A program made the position numbers and the translations under genes. 64,000 nt of DNA, from assembly GCA_001600455.1 (NCBI GenBank), contig BCKC01000001.1, forward strand, positions 6,703,418 through 6,767,417, in the 5' to 3' direction. The notes under the pieces were generated by a model. That model had not been told where the DNA came from. It saw nothing but the letters and a program-made list of their open reading frames with translations, and searched no databases. Each line of letters starts with the position of its first letter. Position 1 is the first letter of the stretch. The DNA comes from Endocalyx cinctus. Its lineage: Eukaryota > Ascomycota > Sordariomycetes > Amphisphaeriales > Apiosporaceae. Shown here in pieces: positions 32,610 to 44,368 of the stretch.

Positions 32610-33436
32610 TTGTCAAGGTTGGTTTGTCCGTGTTTTATTAAACAAGCGTCGTCTTGTCATTCTTTTTGAATATTTTTTGCGCCGATCCACATTATTAACC
32701 CCTGCTTCTTTTGACCAGTGACCTCTTTAGTGACGCAGATACTTAAAAAAAGGCCGTGAGGCAACACACAAGTAAATAAAATAAAAAAGGAAGCCCTGTT
32801 AGACAAAGCTAACCCCATAACGGTAACTCGCCCCCCTCCCTCCAATACGTAACAGCGGGTTACTTTGTTGCTGTCACTACGTACAACCCGCCCCTAAGTC
32901 TTCTTTTTTAAACTGACGATCACTTCAACCTTTGCAATACTTTCTAACATCCCCCCCAACCCACGCCCCATTCATACCCCCCCAAAAAGCATACACCTCA
33001 TCTTACCGTTGTCTTCTCTAATTTTTTTCTACTCTTCCTTCCTTCTTTTTTTTTTTTTTTTATTCTTAGTCAACCCAACCATCCATCCAACTTCAATTCC
33101 TTAGATCATTTATACATTCCGTTACTCGACAATCGTTATCGAAAGTGCGCAATACACATTGAGGTCGTACATCTTTTTAAGAAACACCATCGCGCTCTTC
33201 CACACTCTACATACATTCTATCGTTTTATCAACCACGCCGAATAGAAGCAGCACTCCGTGTATGGTTAACAATTAGAGGCCCGCAGGTGACGGGAGGATA
33301 GCGGATTTTTATTTTTATCCGTTCTGTTTATTTATATTGAAACAACGCAACATTTTTCTTCGTCGCTACTATTCCACACCGTTAGAAGGAGGAAAGGAAC
33401 ATTCGAACAACCTCAGTTGCTACCTGTAATACCGGC

Positions 33437-33994
33437 ATGACAATTGAAGATATTACAGTCACAAGTCAACCTACAACCATGAGCGACGCACATACTGCCG
33501 AAGAGCCACCCATGATGATCAAGCCCGGACCTCCTCAACGATCTGACTCTGAATCTACCGCTTCTGTCGAGATACATACTCCTATTCCCGTCCGGCCCAG
33601 ATTACACAGTCGCAAGAGCAGCGGCACTCTCATCGTCCCTAGAGATTCTTCCCAAGTCGGCCCGGTCGATTCGGTCTACGAGGCAGATGATGTCAGGGCC
33701 ATGAGCCCGCGAAGAACTAGCGAAGATATTGAAATTATGGGACGCGAGGCACGCGAAGAACTTCACAGGTACGAATTGCTACGCGATGACGACTCTGAAA
33801 TGTGATTAGCTAACACGTAGCGTAGACATGCGACGGCACTGCAAGACTCACTCCTAATGATATTCAACCGTATCGAGGCCGTCAAAGAGGAACACGACAA
33901 GCTGGACAGCAACAACAAATTCTTACAAAAGTACATTGGCGACCTCATGAGCACAAGCAAAATTACCGCGACGGGTAACCGAGGCAGGAAATAA
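33437..33994 (+). CDS. SCOC-like short coiled-coil protein
   Basis: Exons 33437-33768 and 33826-33994, phase-2 intron of 57 nt, 166 residues. The N-terminal 110 residues are Ser/Pro/Thr-rich and likely disordered (RPRLHSRKSSGTL). The C-terminus forms one heptad coiled coil, spanning HATALQDSLLMIFNRIEAVK and continuing EEHDKLDSNNKFLQKYIGDL, then a basic tail. The register and the FLQKYI-x2-L ending match the short coiled-coil (SCOC) family, small Golgi/trans-Golgi proteins that interact with Arl GTPases and, in animals, act in autophagy. The intron sits just before the coiled coil. The leader is long and CT-rich (33000-33436). An alternative start at 33479 (MSDAHTAEE) would not affect the domain. 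Confidence 0.75.
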
Positions 33995-36900
33995 CTCCGA
34001 CACCCACGTTAGGCAACTTGTCGACCCATAGATGGATTAGAATACGACGAGCCTCGCTTAAGACGACAACGCAAACCATGTTTCAACTTCTATCGAATTA
34101 TTTATTGGTTTCTCGACTTCACACCACGTCGACGAAACCTTTTCTTTCTACCATCAATGCTGAATACTATGCAGCCCAGCACCATCTTCCGATGAGATCA
34201 TGGTCGCTTTGATACCATTTTTACACGAGGACTGCGGGATTGAAAAACGAAAAAGAATTATACCACTTGTCTTTTATTTTATATTTTTATGATTATACGC
34301 AAAGGAAGAGTACAGCATCACAACCTACCAGGCACAGGTTGGGTCGGCTTCCCAGAAGAAGAAAAGATTTTTTTTATGCATGACCAAACGGCGTTTATAC
34401 TTTTTACAATGGTCACAATTAGGGATGTGGTAAGTCGGCGACTGGAAGGCGTTCCGGCCGAACATTGTCCATTACATTCGAGTGTACGTAGATGTTTCTC
34501 ACAACTCGGAATCATCGAGTTAGACTTGAAATTATTTTACCCAATTTTTATGACTGCCCGCATTCGCCATACGTGTTTATTTTTGTACATGACCGATTCT
34601 TAGCATCAGTAAGCTATAAACAACATCCTAGCTCTTGACGGTCATACAAGTTGCCGCTCAGCCTCGATGGAATTTCAAGTTCCCTCGAGCATCCGGATTA
34701 CAAAATTACGTACGTGGTATCTGCTACGCTAACTAATGCTCACCACCGTGGCCAAGCGCCTTGTGTGGTGCTTATTTGTGGTGATAAGTATGAAACTTGA
34801 TCGGGAAAGGTGCGCAGCGAGATATCACACAGATCATCGGTAACGATCAGAATTCGATAACCAACCGCATGAGAGAGAAGATTGATAAATACGTTCTGGA
34901 ACGTTGGGCGCAAAATCACCGGATAGGCACTTGCATTTCGAGATTGCATTTGATGGGGAAGGGGAGGGGTGGGGTGGGAGGAGAGAGGAGGAGGGAGGGA
35001 GGTAAGAAAGGCTGAACCGGAATGGGAAACCCCTTTCAGTAATCCGCTTCGCGAATGATTATATCTGTATACGCCCGATTCTTTTTTTTTTGTTAAATGC
35101 GCTGTCATAGATATTAGTTTTTAATTCTTTTTAATTCTTTTTTTTTTTTTTTTGCCCATCGTAGTACGACCGGCCCACCGCAGACGGTAAGGTATAAGCT
35201 GAAAAGGGAACGCGATAAAAAAAGAATCCGATATCAATTTCCACGGATTGGTTACGATCCAAGATGATAGAATTCACGTGGCAGCGTGTCCTCGCGAATA
35301 GTTTTTCTGTATTCTCAGCATGTGAATGCATATTCCTGCAGTTTCTCCTCGCATTTGTCTTTTTAAGCAGATTGAATTAAGCGCAAACTGTGCGATTCGC
35401 TGCTTCGAATATTTGTACACGCATATCGTATTCCTAATTATCGATTCGAGAAGCATACTGTATATCAAGTCTATATTATACAGTCCACCAAGCACGATTT
35501 ACTACTATATACTATAGTAAGTAATTGATTGATTGAGCTACCTAGTCGGTTCCGCTTTCTTTGTCACCGTCTTTTTTTTCCTTCTCTCTCTACTCCTAAT
35601 CGTTCCGAAAACACCGAACCTTGGACGGTCATCTCTTGGTCTGGCTGGGTTGCGTGGGTTTTTCTTTTGTTCCTTGCGTGGGGATCCACCGAAAAAGAAA
35701 GACAAGCACGGAATAGTTTCCCATATATGACTTGTCAACCGGATAACAAGAAGTTTCGTTAGGCGCGGGAGATTTGCAAAAAGAACGTACGAAAAAAGAA
35801 AGAGAGAAATAAAAAGACGAAACCAAAAATTTTATGGGGTTTCTTGATGAAACATCAAATTAAGACCGAACCACCTTATAGATAGATTTTATATACGTGT
35901 ATATGGTAAAGGCGTAGAGAATAAGTAAACTACTACTAATTACTCCTCACTCAGCCTGATAAGCAACGCATTATGTCCAAAATACACCACGCGAAGTCGT
36001 TGCCTTAGTGGGCAGCTCTGGTCTTCTATTTCCTTATTTTTATTTTTATGAAAAGACCTTAATAGGAATGAATGGCTATGGACTTTTGAAATGTAACTCT
36101 AAATCATCCTCACGGTGCGCAAAACAAATCTCAAAAGTGGTTGAGAGAAAAGGACAGTAAACTCGGCACCCGGTGAAACCAGCAAGGATCTACCGGGTCC
36201 GGAGCATGTGAGGGTGCGCGTGCGTCGGCGAATGAAAAATCATGACGCGTCTCAGAATAGCAAGAAAAAGGGATTTATTTTCGTCGGGAAAGGTTTATAC
36301 TAGTACGTCTAACCAACCAACCATTGGAGTGTTCCGACGGAATAGATAGGAACCTAAATTCTCTTTTCTTCTTTTTTTTTTTTTTTTTTCTTTTCCTCTT
36401 CTATACTATGCGTACTAATTAACTACCGTGTTAAATATACTAACTGCATACTGGCGCGTGGGGGTGCAGGTATGAAATTGGGGGGGAATTCGATACTTTT
36501 GAGTTAACGAAGAATATAAACTTACCCATTTTCTATTACCAAAATCCCCATTATGTTCGCTCTTAATGTGCCAAGTATAATGCATAAAGCTGCAACTCTA
36601 CTGCACTAAACAACCATCACCCTACTAAAAATGTCTATAAAAACTTGGAACGACAAAGAAAAAAGAAGCTCTTGCGGCTCCCCCTAAATTGCTTAACTTC
36701 TTAGCTATCGTTGGCCCTAGTGCTTAATCATTAATCTTAAATATTAGTTAAATAAACAAGAAATGAGAGAAAATCTAAAGAAAGACAGCTTTAGCTTTAT
36801 CCGAAAGTCCCCCACCGAGGCATCATATCGTACAGACGTGTCAAGGCTTCTTTCTACACTATATGTGTGATGGACCAATCTTTTGAGTTTGTTTGAGCCA

Positions 36901-37852
36901 TTGGAAATACCGAGAATACTTCTCTAGTCATGATGTCGGTGGCTGAAAATTATCGTCGAATGTGATATTGATATTGGTATTACTAGTGTACTAGAGCTCC
37001 CTCTCCACATTATATACCAGAACCCATCTCTCCTCCCGCCCCCCACAAAATCATGCAACTGATTTAGTGAGAAAAACAAAACGAGAAAAAAATAATAATA
37101 ATAATAACTTGATCGTGCAGAAGCTTGGTAACATAGTCTAAAACTATCTTCGCCTCTATACTGCATAAGGTTATTTATATCGTACGTTGATGTATTGGCC
37201 GATATAGCAAGCTAAGCTTTCTAGTATGTACCTAAACTCCCCCTGAATCTAAGACATTTATCGTAAGATACCAACGCAGCAAAATGATACAATTGCGAGA
37301 GAAGGAGAGTATATTGAACGGGAATATACTGTAATCTCAACTGATAATAAGCTGAAAAGGAAAGGTGGCATAGAGCAGTGTTGAAAATAGCTGCCTTACA
37401 TGCTACTTGAATTGCATCTACCACCTATTCCTTATAAAGGGCGAAGAAGAGAATGACTTTACCCCTGAATCTTTCTATTTCTGTCTGAAGATTCCGTTGC
37501 GGCCAGATCTCGTTCACGTAAGCATTCAAAGACATTTTCTTATACGTAAAAAGAGACGTTTTACCGTGTTGAGAGCCTCAAATACTCGTATGACGTTTTT
37601 TTTTTATTTTATTTTTTTTATACTTACTCAGCATCGTACCACTAAGAACGGTCCGGGTTCAATCACCAAACCGAGATGATAGAGAATAAGAGAGTTATTA
37701 CTTATTTATAGCTTGGCTAACGAAGAGAACATGAGATTGAGAATCGTCGGTCTTCAGAACTACCTAAATATTTACTGTATTAAGACCGCGTTAATACACC
37801 CGTCCACAGTATGTCACCGTCACCATATTATCCCCCTTTTCGATAAGTTTCA
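33995..37852. other. intergenic
   Basis: 3.9 kb of AT-rich DNA with T tracts (about 35138 and 36371) and a GA-rich patch (34955-35010). No coding region or RNA gene recognised. A GGTTCAATC string near 37655 was considered as a tRNA B box and set aside. Confidence 0.5.
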
Positions 37853-39799
37853 CTAGGTGGCTATTTTCACCCTCATCATCGATCCATCTATCGGTTTAGA
37901 CGTAATCCTTCGAGTCTAGAAAGTGTGAAACGGAATTATGTCAGCCAACTCTTTCTTTGCGCAGTAGAGAAAAAAAAAACTTTATGATGACTTACGTTAT
38001 ACAGCTCCGACTGGACCTGGTACTTCCTCCCTTCCTTATCCAGCATCGGCCTACCCTTCTCGTCCAGCTTCAGGGCCCCCAACCCCGTCTTGACGAAGTC
38101 GTACCTACGCGCCACGATAGCGAGGATGATGCGCGACTCGAGGTTGGCTAACTCGAGGCCGATGCAGTTCCTAGGACCCCTCTCGAACGGCCTCCACGCG
38201 GACGCGGGGATATCGCTACCGCCCTCACCGCCCTCCAACCACCGCTCCGGCCGCCACTCGTCCGCGTCCGGTCCGAACACTTTAGGGTCCCGCTGGATGA
38301 TGTAATGCGCCGAGTACAGCACGATCCCGTCGAGGTTGTACTCGCGACCGTCCGCGGCGCGCACCGCGAACCCCGACCCCGCCGGCGCCATCCGCGCCGT
38401 CCCGGCCGGCGGGTGCAGCCGCAGGGTCTCCCGGATCGTCGCGTTGAGGTACCGCAGCCGCGGGAGCAGGCTCTCGCCGTCGCGGCTCAGCCGATCGCAG
38501 ATCCGGCGCGGGTCCGATCCGTCGTCGGTCCCGAGCACGGCGTCGAGCTCGTCCCGCAGCGATCGCAGCGCCCGCGGCGTTCGGTGGAGCTCGTAGAACG
38601 CCCACTGCAGCATGCTCGTGTTGGTGTCGTGGCCGGCGAAGAGGAAACTGCGGACCTGGTCCGACGTCTCGGCCAGCAGCCGCGGCGACAGCGTCTCGCC
38701 GTCGGCGTCCCGATCCGCGAGGAGGCTGAGCGCGAGGATGCTGCGGGACCGCTTCCCGGCGGCCTCGTCGGCTTTGATGACCTCGTACTTCTCCCGGATC
38801 ATGCCTTTGATCATACCGTCGATCCGCCCGGCCAGCCGGTTCCGCTTCAGGGTGGTGAGCGGGATGACCCACCAAGGCAAGTCGTTCTTGTCGTCGGCGT
38901 AGGTCCGGACGAGGTCGCCGAACAGCCGGATCACCTCGCCTTGCTTGGACCGGTCCAGCTGCTGCGCGTCGAGGTGCGCCTCCATCACGGCCACGCCGAT
39001 CACGTCGAACGTCAGGTTCGAGATCAGCGTCTCCATCGGAAACTCCTCCCCCGACGCCGCGAACTGGTCTAGGTAGTCTAGGAACGGCTTCATCTTTTCC
39101 AGGATGAGAGGTAGGAGACTCCAGAGATGCTGCGGAGAGAAGCCCGGGTTATACCTCTTGCGGAGATCCTTCCAGTCGGCGCCCTGGGTGGAGAGAGGTG
39201 AGGGAACGCCATAAATTAGCCAGGCGCCTTAAATTGATTGGTTTTCTTACAAGAATAAAGTGATTTCACTCACTTGTCTGCTCAAAATGGACGTATGCCC
39301 TATAATGGGACTCATGTGATCAACGGTAGGTGACTTGGGCGTGCTCCAAGGGAACAGATTAGTAGGCTTAGAGATCTGCTCCGCGATATCGTGGTTGGAG
39401 ATGAGAACCATGGGGGGTCCGATGGGTCTCAGGTCCACGAGCATGATGGGAGGATGGCCAATAGAGGCCGACATCTCGTCGAAGATTTCATCTAAGTATT
39501 TTTTTTTTCGTCCATAACTGTTAGAAAAAGGCCTTACTCATCTATTCTGTCTGGTATAATAAAAGAAACATAGTATGAGAAATATGTATATATGTGCATA
39601 TCCTCCTATTCGTCCTACCTGGATGACGGTCTGGTATCCCGCGCTTCGTGTACTCGCCAAAGGCCTTCAGGTGTCCCCAAAGGAGGTCATTAGGTAATTG
39701 CGGGAGATGCGCGTACTGTTTAAAGCGGATATACCTCAGCCTGTTGTATAGGTACGACACCAGCACTGTTACCGCGGCACATAGGACGAGCTTGAGCAT
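37853..39799 (-). CDS. cytochrome P450 monooxygenase
   Basis: Four exons, 39799-39619, 39491-39274, 39183-37996 and 37915-37853; all phases close, giving 549 residues. The N-terminal anchor is MLKLVLCAAVTVLVSYLYNR. RKRYNPGFSPQHLWSLLP is the C-helix region. The I-helix oxygen-activation motif is AGHDTNTS at about 315. The E-x-x-R pair is in ETLRLHPP at about 383. The haem loop is FERGPRNCIGLEL, with the axial Cys at about 473. All catalytic elements are intact, so a microsomal, heme-thiolate oxidase is expected, using a P450 reductase as partner. The NPGF-type C-helix recalls the stcS/CYP59 branch, but I would not name the subfamily. Exon 3 is strongly GC-rich, exons 1, 2 and 4 are not. It lies on the same strand as the SDR gene 3.3 kb away. 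Confidence 0.9.
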
Positions 39800-41311
39800 T
39801 TTTCTTCCGATTTGTCTAATGCAAGTCTTTTTTTTTTAGTTCGACAGGCTTGCCGATTGGATCCTTTTCACCCTTTCAGTCTCCTTAGGCCGGAGATAAA
39901 GCCCCGGGAAAATCGACTCTTTCGCGAGCTTGTATCGAAGTGGTTGGAATATTTGGTCTAAAAAAAGATTAGGCAGGGAATCGTAAATACAAAAAAAACT
40001 ACGATCGATTTCGTAAATAATGGACCTGAGCTGGGAGAGAGAAAGAGAGGTGGGGGGAGAACAAAACCTCGGCCGTATAGTCGAAGACCTCATCGTTGTT
40101 CATGACACCGTACAGTAAGCGCACTGTACTGATGTTACCGTACAAGTAAAATCTGTAACCAACGTGGGCAGGTGGGATGGATTACAATGGATACCACTAA
40201 AGATTCTTTCTTTCATTGGTGATTCGAGTCTCGCCGTTATCCCTGTCTTAGCCAAGTCTGTAACAACCCGCAGTAAAAGAGATGTTTGTTGATATGCGTC
40301 TTGATAACTGCTTTACACTACGTCATCACATTAGCGTAGTTTCTAACGGAGAGAATAGAAATACATAATATAGCAAATTTCAAGGATGTTCTAACGAACT
40401 CTTCTGGAATCATGAAAGTTATAGCTTGACTGCCGTTGAAAAGTCGGATTGTGAAAGGCTGCAGGTTACATTTGAGTGACTGCACATATGTATACTATGT
40501 AAGTACTCGTTTAGGTAGGTCTCCGCCCTGGCCGAAATGCAAGCCACACACGCAGAACACGGTGACACTGGATACCACACCATGTCAGCGGGAGCATATA
40601 TAATCCATGAAAGCACCACTATTAATGAGAATAGAATTATACGGATTTGCTACTATACATATAGAAAAACGACAGCGGAGTCACGAGTCACTTTTCTCAG
40701 CCTACACTGCAGCTTTAGTCGCTATCTCTTCTCAAATATGTACTATGCAGATCAAAGCACGGGCAAAAGTGGATATGGGATCACGATCTCGAACGACACG
40801 CTTTATATAAACTGGATAACGGAACGGGTCAAGAGTGATTTTTTTTTTTTTCTAAATTCACATACATATCCTTACCCCTCAGCCCCCTGAGAGGTATCAC
40901 GATTTGATCAATGGCTCCATACGCCCCGAGCTTGAAGTACATGAAAATATACCCCCTCGAGAGATCCACTCCACAGATGGTTATTTTTTTGTTTTCCGTG
41001 ACAGGAGTTGATATTGCTCATGCAGCGAGAGGGGCCAGCCAGAATAGACATGGATCGAATAACGATAGCATTGGTACCTAATCCCTATACGACAGGCTTG
41101 AGGAAATCAAATCCCCCTACTATCAGGTATAAATACATTGACTGAGTCCACAAGAAGGTGGGGAGGGTCTCCTTCCGCCTGGTATCTCCATATATGGTGT
41201 ACGCGTAAGAGAACGAAAAAGCAGATACGAATGCTTCTTTACGACGGGCATCTCTTAATTACCAGAACGGGATAGCTGGCTGTGAAGGCGGGCCGTCCCT
41301 GTAGTCATGAA
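39800..41311. other. intergenic, promoter side of P450
   Basis: No gene seen. There is a small nested palindromic stretch around 40108-40145 (accgtacagt/actgtac). Confidence 0.5.
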
Positions 41312-41551
41312 CTAGTCGAAGAGGGTATTATAATCTGATGCGGTAGAGCGAGAGGTCTTCTTTGGCCTGTGGGATATGCCTGCCTCGTTGGATTCGATAT
41401 CGTTCTTGATAATAGGATCCAGTTTGATACTTTTCTGGTCATTATTTATGTGCATACCAGTACTGGCGGAGCGATCTCCGATAATGGCTCCATCGACTTC
41501 GAGATGATTTCCAGCAGTTGTATAATTTTCATTATTAAACACGACTGTCAT
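41312..41551 (-). pseudogene. truncated C-terminal coding remnant next to LTR
   Basis: An open minus-strand frame of 79 codons begins 5 bases inside the LTR-like element's outer edge and ends TAG at 41312. It reads VVFNNENYTTAGNHLEVDGA, then IGDRSAST and KKTSRSTASDYNTLFD. The hydrophilic, Asp/Ser-rich pattern is that of a cytosolic tail of a fungal integral membrane protein; I have an impression of similarity to tails of rhodopsin-domain proteins but cannot prove it. No upstream exon can be joined, because the sequence next to it is the repeat element. Interpretation: a gene tail left after insertion and deletion. Confidence 0.3.
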
Positions 41552-41555
41552 TGCC

Positions 41556-42006
41556 TGTTATCACACCCGAAAATTGCCCTCACTCACCATGGTCCGCGGC
41601 CCAGTATGTCGCCGCTTTACTCAGGTGCTACGTAGGCACTGATCAGATATGCGCAGGAGAATCGCCTACCCCGGGGGTAGTCGTTTGTTAACAAGTCAGT
41701 TCGGCATCCAACGATAGCCACATAACAATGGATGTCCAGCAATGGATATTCTAGATATATAAATAAGTTCCACACCGTATTTACTTCTAGTTTAGAACCT
41801 GGTGGATATTCAACAGTCGACGTGCGGCTATAGTCATCCAGCAATAGATATATTGGTCTCGGAAATCAAGGTACGCATACATCAGTATTCAGTTACCAAA
41901 ACAGTTATGATGCCACTTACCGTACCATAATTACCACTTGGGCAGATATCATACCAATGATTATATCTATATCTTCCTATACGAGTGATAGACAGAAATA
42001 GATTAG

Positions 42007-42048
<42 letters not shown>

Positions 42049-42182
42049 GGTTACACATATCCCCGCTACCTTCACACCTCACACCTCTATTATCGTAAGA
42101 ATAATAGCAGTATTATTACTATACCAGAAATACCAGATAATAACAGGCCACGGTATAGGTCACCCAACAAGGTCATCAACAT
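41556..42182 (+). mobile_element. LTR-like retrotransposon end (candidate)
   Basis: The segment starts TGTTATCACACCCGAAAATT and has TATATAAATA inside (about 41756-41765). It ends either ATAACA at 42145, an inverted match to the TGTTAT start, or CAACA near 42181. The second end is followed at once by tctggtgcttggcgcggggg, which looks like the primer-binding region found downstream of fungal LTRs. No gag or pol coding and no second LTR are visible, so this is a 5' end of a deleted element or a rearranged solo LTR. Five bases either side do not form a target duplication. It contains the T24/A18 block at 42007-42048 and a partial internal repeat of ccagcaatrgatat. Boundaries are uncertain. Confidence 0.4.
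42007..42048. repeat. T24 directly followed by A18
   Basis: 24 T (42007-42030) are joined without spacer to 18 A (42031-42048), a perfect homopolymer palindrome of up to 36 bases. It lies inside the LTR-like segment and could be a poly(A)-joined rearrangement point or an assembly artefact. Confidence 0.85.
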
Positions 42183-43138
42183 CTGGTGCTTGGCGCGGGG
42201 GCTTTGGGCTGACTCCTGGCTAAAGCAGGACAACGAGCATGGGGCACATACGCCGTCAAGCACGACGGTGCGGCCCTCGTACCAGAACTACAAGCATTTT
42301 CGTTAACCGAATACCGCCTCTGAACTTAAGTACACGGTAGCTAACTTAAGTACCTATTTGTATGAGGAGCCTAAGTATCATGTACGTTGGCTGGTTGGCT
42401 GGCTGGGCGGTTGATAATATGGTTCAGCCACTCCGGCGGTACCTTCTGTACATATACGCCATTTTTCTTCAACTAGCAGTTAACCTATAACGCTCTAGCG
42501 CAATTAGTAGTCTACTAAATAAGGGGTTACAGGCTATTCTTTGGTAGGGAATTTTGTTGGATAGTTTTACGGTAGAATATACACTTATTGCAACACGGCA
42601 ATCTTTCATTATAGAGAAAGTTGGCAGAGAGACTATAGATAAACGTTATACAAAACGACTTACTCGTATGGTGAGGAATTAGGACGGCGTGGGTTGCGGT
42701 AGTGGCAGGGATCCCGCGAACCTAGCAGCCTAGGTCCCGTAGTCTGTCTTGAGGAGCTTGCCAATGTTAACGTTACTGATCTGAAGGTATAAACTCAACT
42801 TCAATTCCTTAATGCTAATATCAATGAATACCTACGTCTTACCCAGCCATTTTCACTAGCGGAGAGAGGAAAGCTTTGGAGAAGAAAATTGTAGTGGGTG
42901 GTCAATTTTATCTCCCGTCACACTATCATCGTCGCTCCCTGATACACGGTCTCTAAAAGTAGTTATTTTCTCTTCGTGACATAATGATAGATGCTTAAGA
43001 CTAGATACTCCCATTCTCTTCAAGGTCATCACCAGTTGCCTGGACCGACCACTAGCATTAGATACGATGAGATATGTTACTGCGAGAGTTGATGAAGCAA
43101 AAGGAAAATTTTACACTATCGAGGTAGTAATTTCCCAG
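42183..43138. other. intergenic / possible retroelement internal remnant
   Basis: The first 150 bases after the primer-binding-like string are GC-richer and may be element leader. No gag or pol signature found. The rest is AT-rich without a gene. Confidence 0.35.
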
Positions 43139-44368
43139 TTACATGTGCTGGTAGGGCCAGCCAATGATGCCACCAGTCATCTGAGGTCCAGCTTCGATCG
43201 TGGATCCTTGCTGTTTGAGTTCATCCACGTCCCAGTTGGACCAGACACAGCGGCCGTTAAGAAAAGCAGACTCGGAACTAGCCATCCAGACCAAGAAGTG
43301 GGCCGCAAGGCGGACTACGGTGTAAAAACGCCAGATTAGTTAGTGACGTATGAAAGCACGAAGAGAAACGTATCATGGCTGGACAGGTACGATGGAACAT
43401 GCAGAAGGAGTGGATACAGAGGTACATTTTGATAACTTGTGGAAGGATCCGAACTATGCGTGAGGGATATGGGACGTAATATATAGGAAAACATAAAACT
43501 AACTTGAATCCATAGGCAAATCGTCAGTATTGGCGCCACTCTTGGTCGTAATGGCGCTCTCGATCATTCCTGGATGTATAGAAGCGGCGAAGATACGCGG
43601 GTTTTCGGCAGCAAGAAATTCAATAAACTTAATCTCAGCTAGTTTAGATGTCATGTAGGCCGACAGCCCAGGGAGGTGCGCGCTTGGAAACGCTACGGTC
43701 CCGGTCACCAGCGCAAGGAAAGTTGCGCGGGAAGGGTTCGCCGAAGAGATAAACGCTTTGCTAACTAGGAAGGTTCCCTTGGCATTGGTCTTGTGTTCAG
43801 GTCAATATAATATAACTTTAAGTCATTGGGGAAGGGGAAGAAGGAATCTGGGTGTATAAAGGGGGAGGGGGTGGGATTCCCGTACTTCAAAACTTTGCCA
43901 CCATTCATCGACATCCGACGTAGCGATTGGTGCCGGGGTAGAAATATACCCGGCGGCATGGACGAGAACGTCCCATTTCCCGATGGAGGCCGCAGCGTTT
44001 TGGAGAGCTTCGTACTGAGTGACATCGACCGAGTGAACAGCGACAGACACGGTCGAAGGGAGTAGCTTGGCTGTCTCTTCTAATGCGTCCTTCTTTCGAC
44101 CTAAGAGAGCGATAGTCGAAGCTCCAGCTTCAGCAAAAGCTAGGGCCGTTTCTCGACCAATACCACTACCCTGAAGGATATTAATTATAAAATATTCAGA
44201 GATGACGAGTTACAAGACTGATTCAGTCTTTGTACGATGAGATAAACTTACTGCGCCGGTAATAATAACAGTTTTCCCCGTGGAGTTGAGCTCCGATCTG
44301 GACGGTGAGATGGAAGCATAGGTATCATTATGCCAAGTGGGGGTCGCTGAGGGCATTGGAGGCTGCAT
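43139..44368 (-). CDS. short-chain dehydrogenase/reductase (SDR)
   Basis: Four exons, 44368-44252, 44170-43886, 43789-43504 and 43314-43139; phases close to 287 residues. The Rossmann motif TGAGSGIG spans the first intron (about residues 37-44). DVLVHAAGYIS is the NAG-type strand-4 motif, with His in place of Asn. The catalytic pair lies in SAYMTSK, Tyr at about 179 and Lys at 183. The C-terminal part WSNWDVDELKQQG and GGIIGWPYQHM is typical of fungal classical SDRs that use NAD(P)H on small or secondary-metabolite carbonyls. The substrate is unknown. The start at MQPPMPSATP was preferred over an in-frame ATG eight codons upstream because it gives the usual N-terminal length. It lies between the P450 and the broken FAD oxidase. 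Confidence 0.88.

Larger units (their letters stand above)
23527..33436. other. about 10 kb without a convincing gene
   Basis: Both strands were read; open frames are short and AT-rich and none shows a recognisable domain. It contains the hairpin repeat cluster at 24815-25820, many A/T homopolymers (for example 25869-25890 and 31165-31186), an AT dinucleotide run at 26078-26093, a degenerate cattatcc repeat at 32539-32609 and a long CT-rich leader region for the next gene (33000-33436). No tRNA or 5S rRNA was recognised. Non-coding transcription is possible. Confidence 0.5.

Noticed and set aside
37640..37680. GGTTCAATC string considered as a tRNA B box
   Set aside because: No matching A box, no paired acceptor or anticodon stems at the right distance.
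38305..39072. Plus-strand open frame of 255 codons
   Set aside because: Antisense of P450 exon 3; Arg/Pro-rich with no family features.
43067..43339. Plus-strand 90-codon frame
   Set aside because: Overlaps the last SDR exon in antisense and explains nothing the SDR model does not.
43315..43503. Translation through SDR intron 3
   Set aside because: It runs into a stop within the intron; splicing at consensus GT-AG sites restores the family C-terminus ending GWPY.
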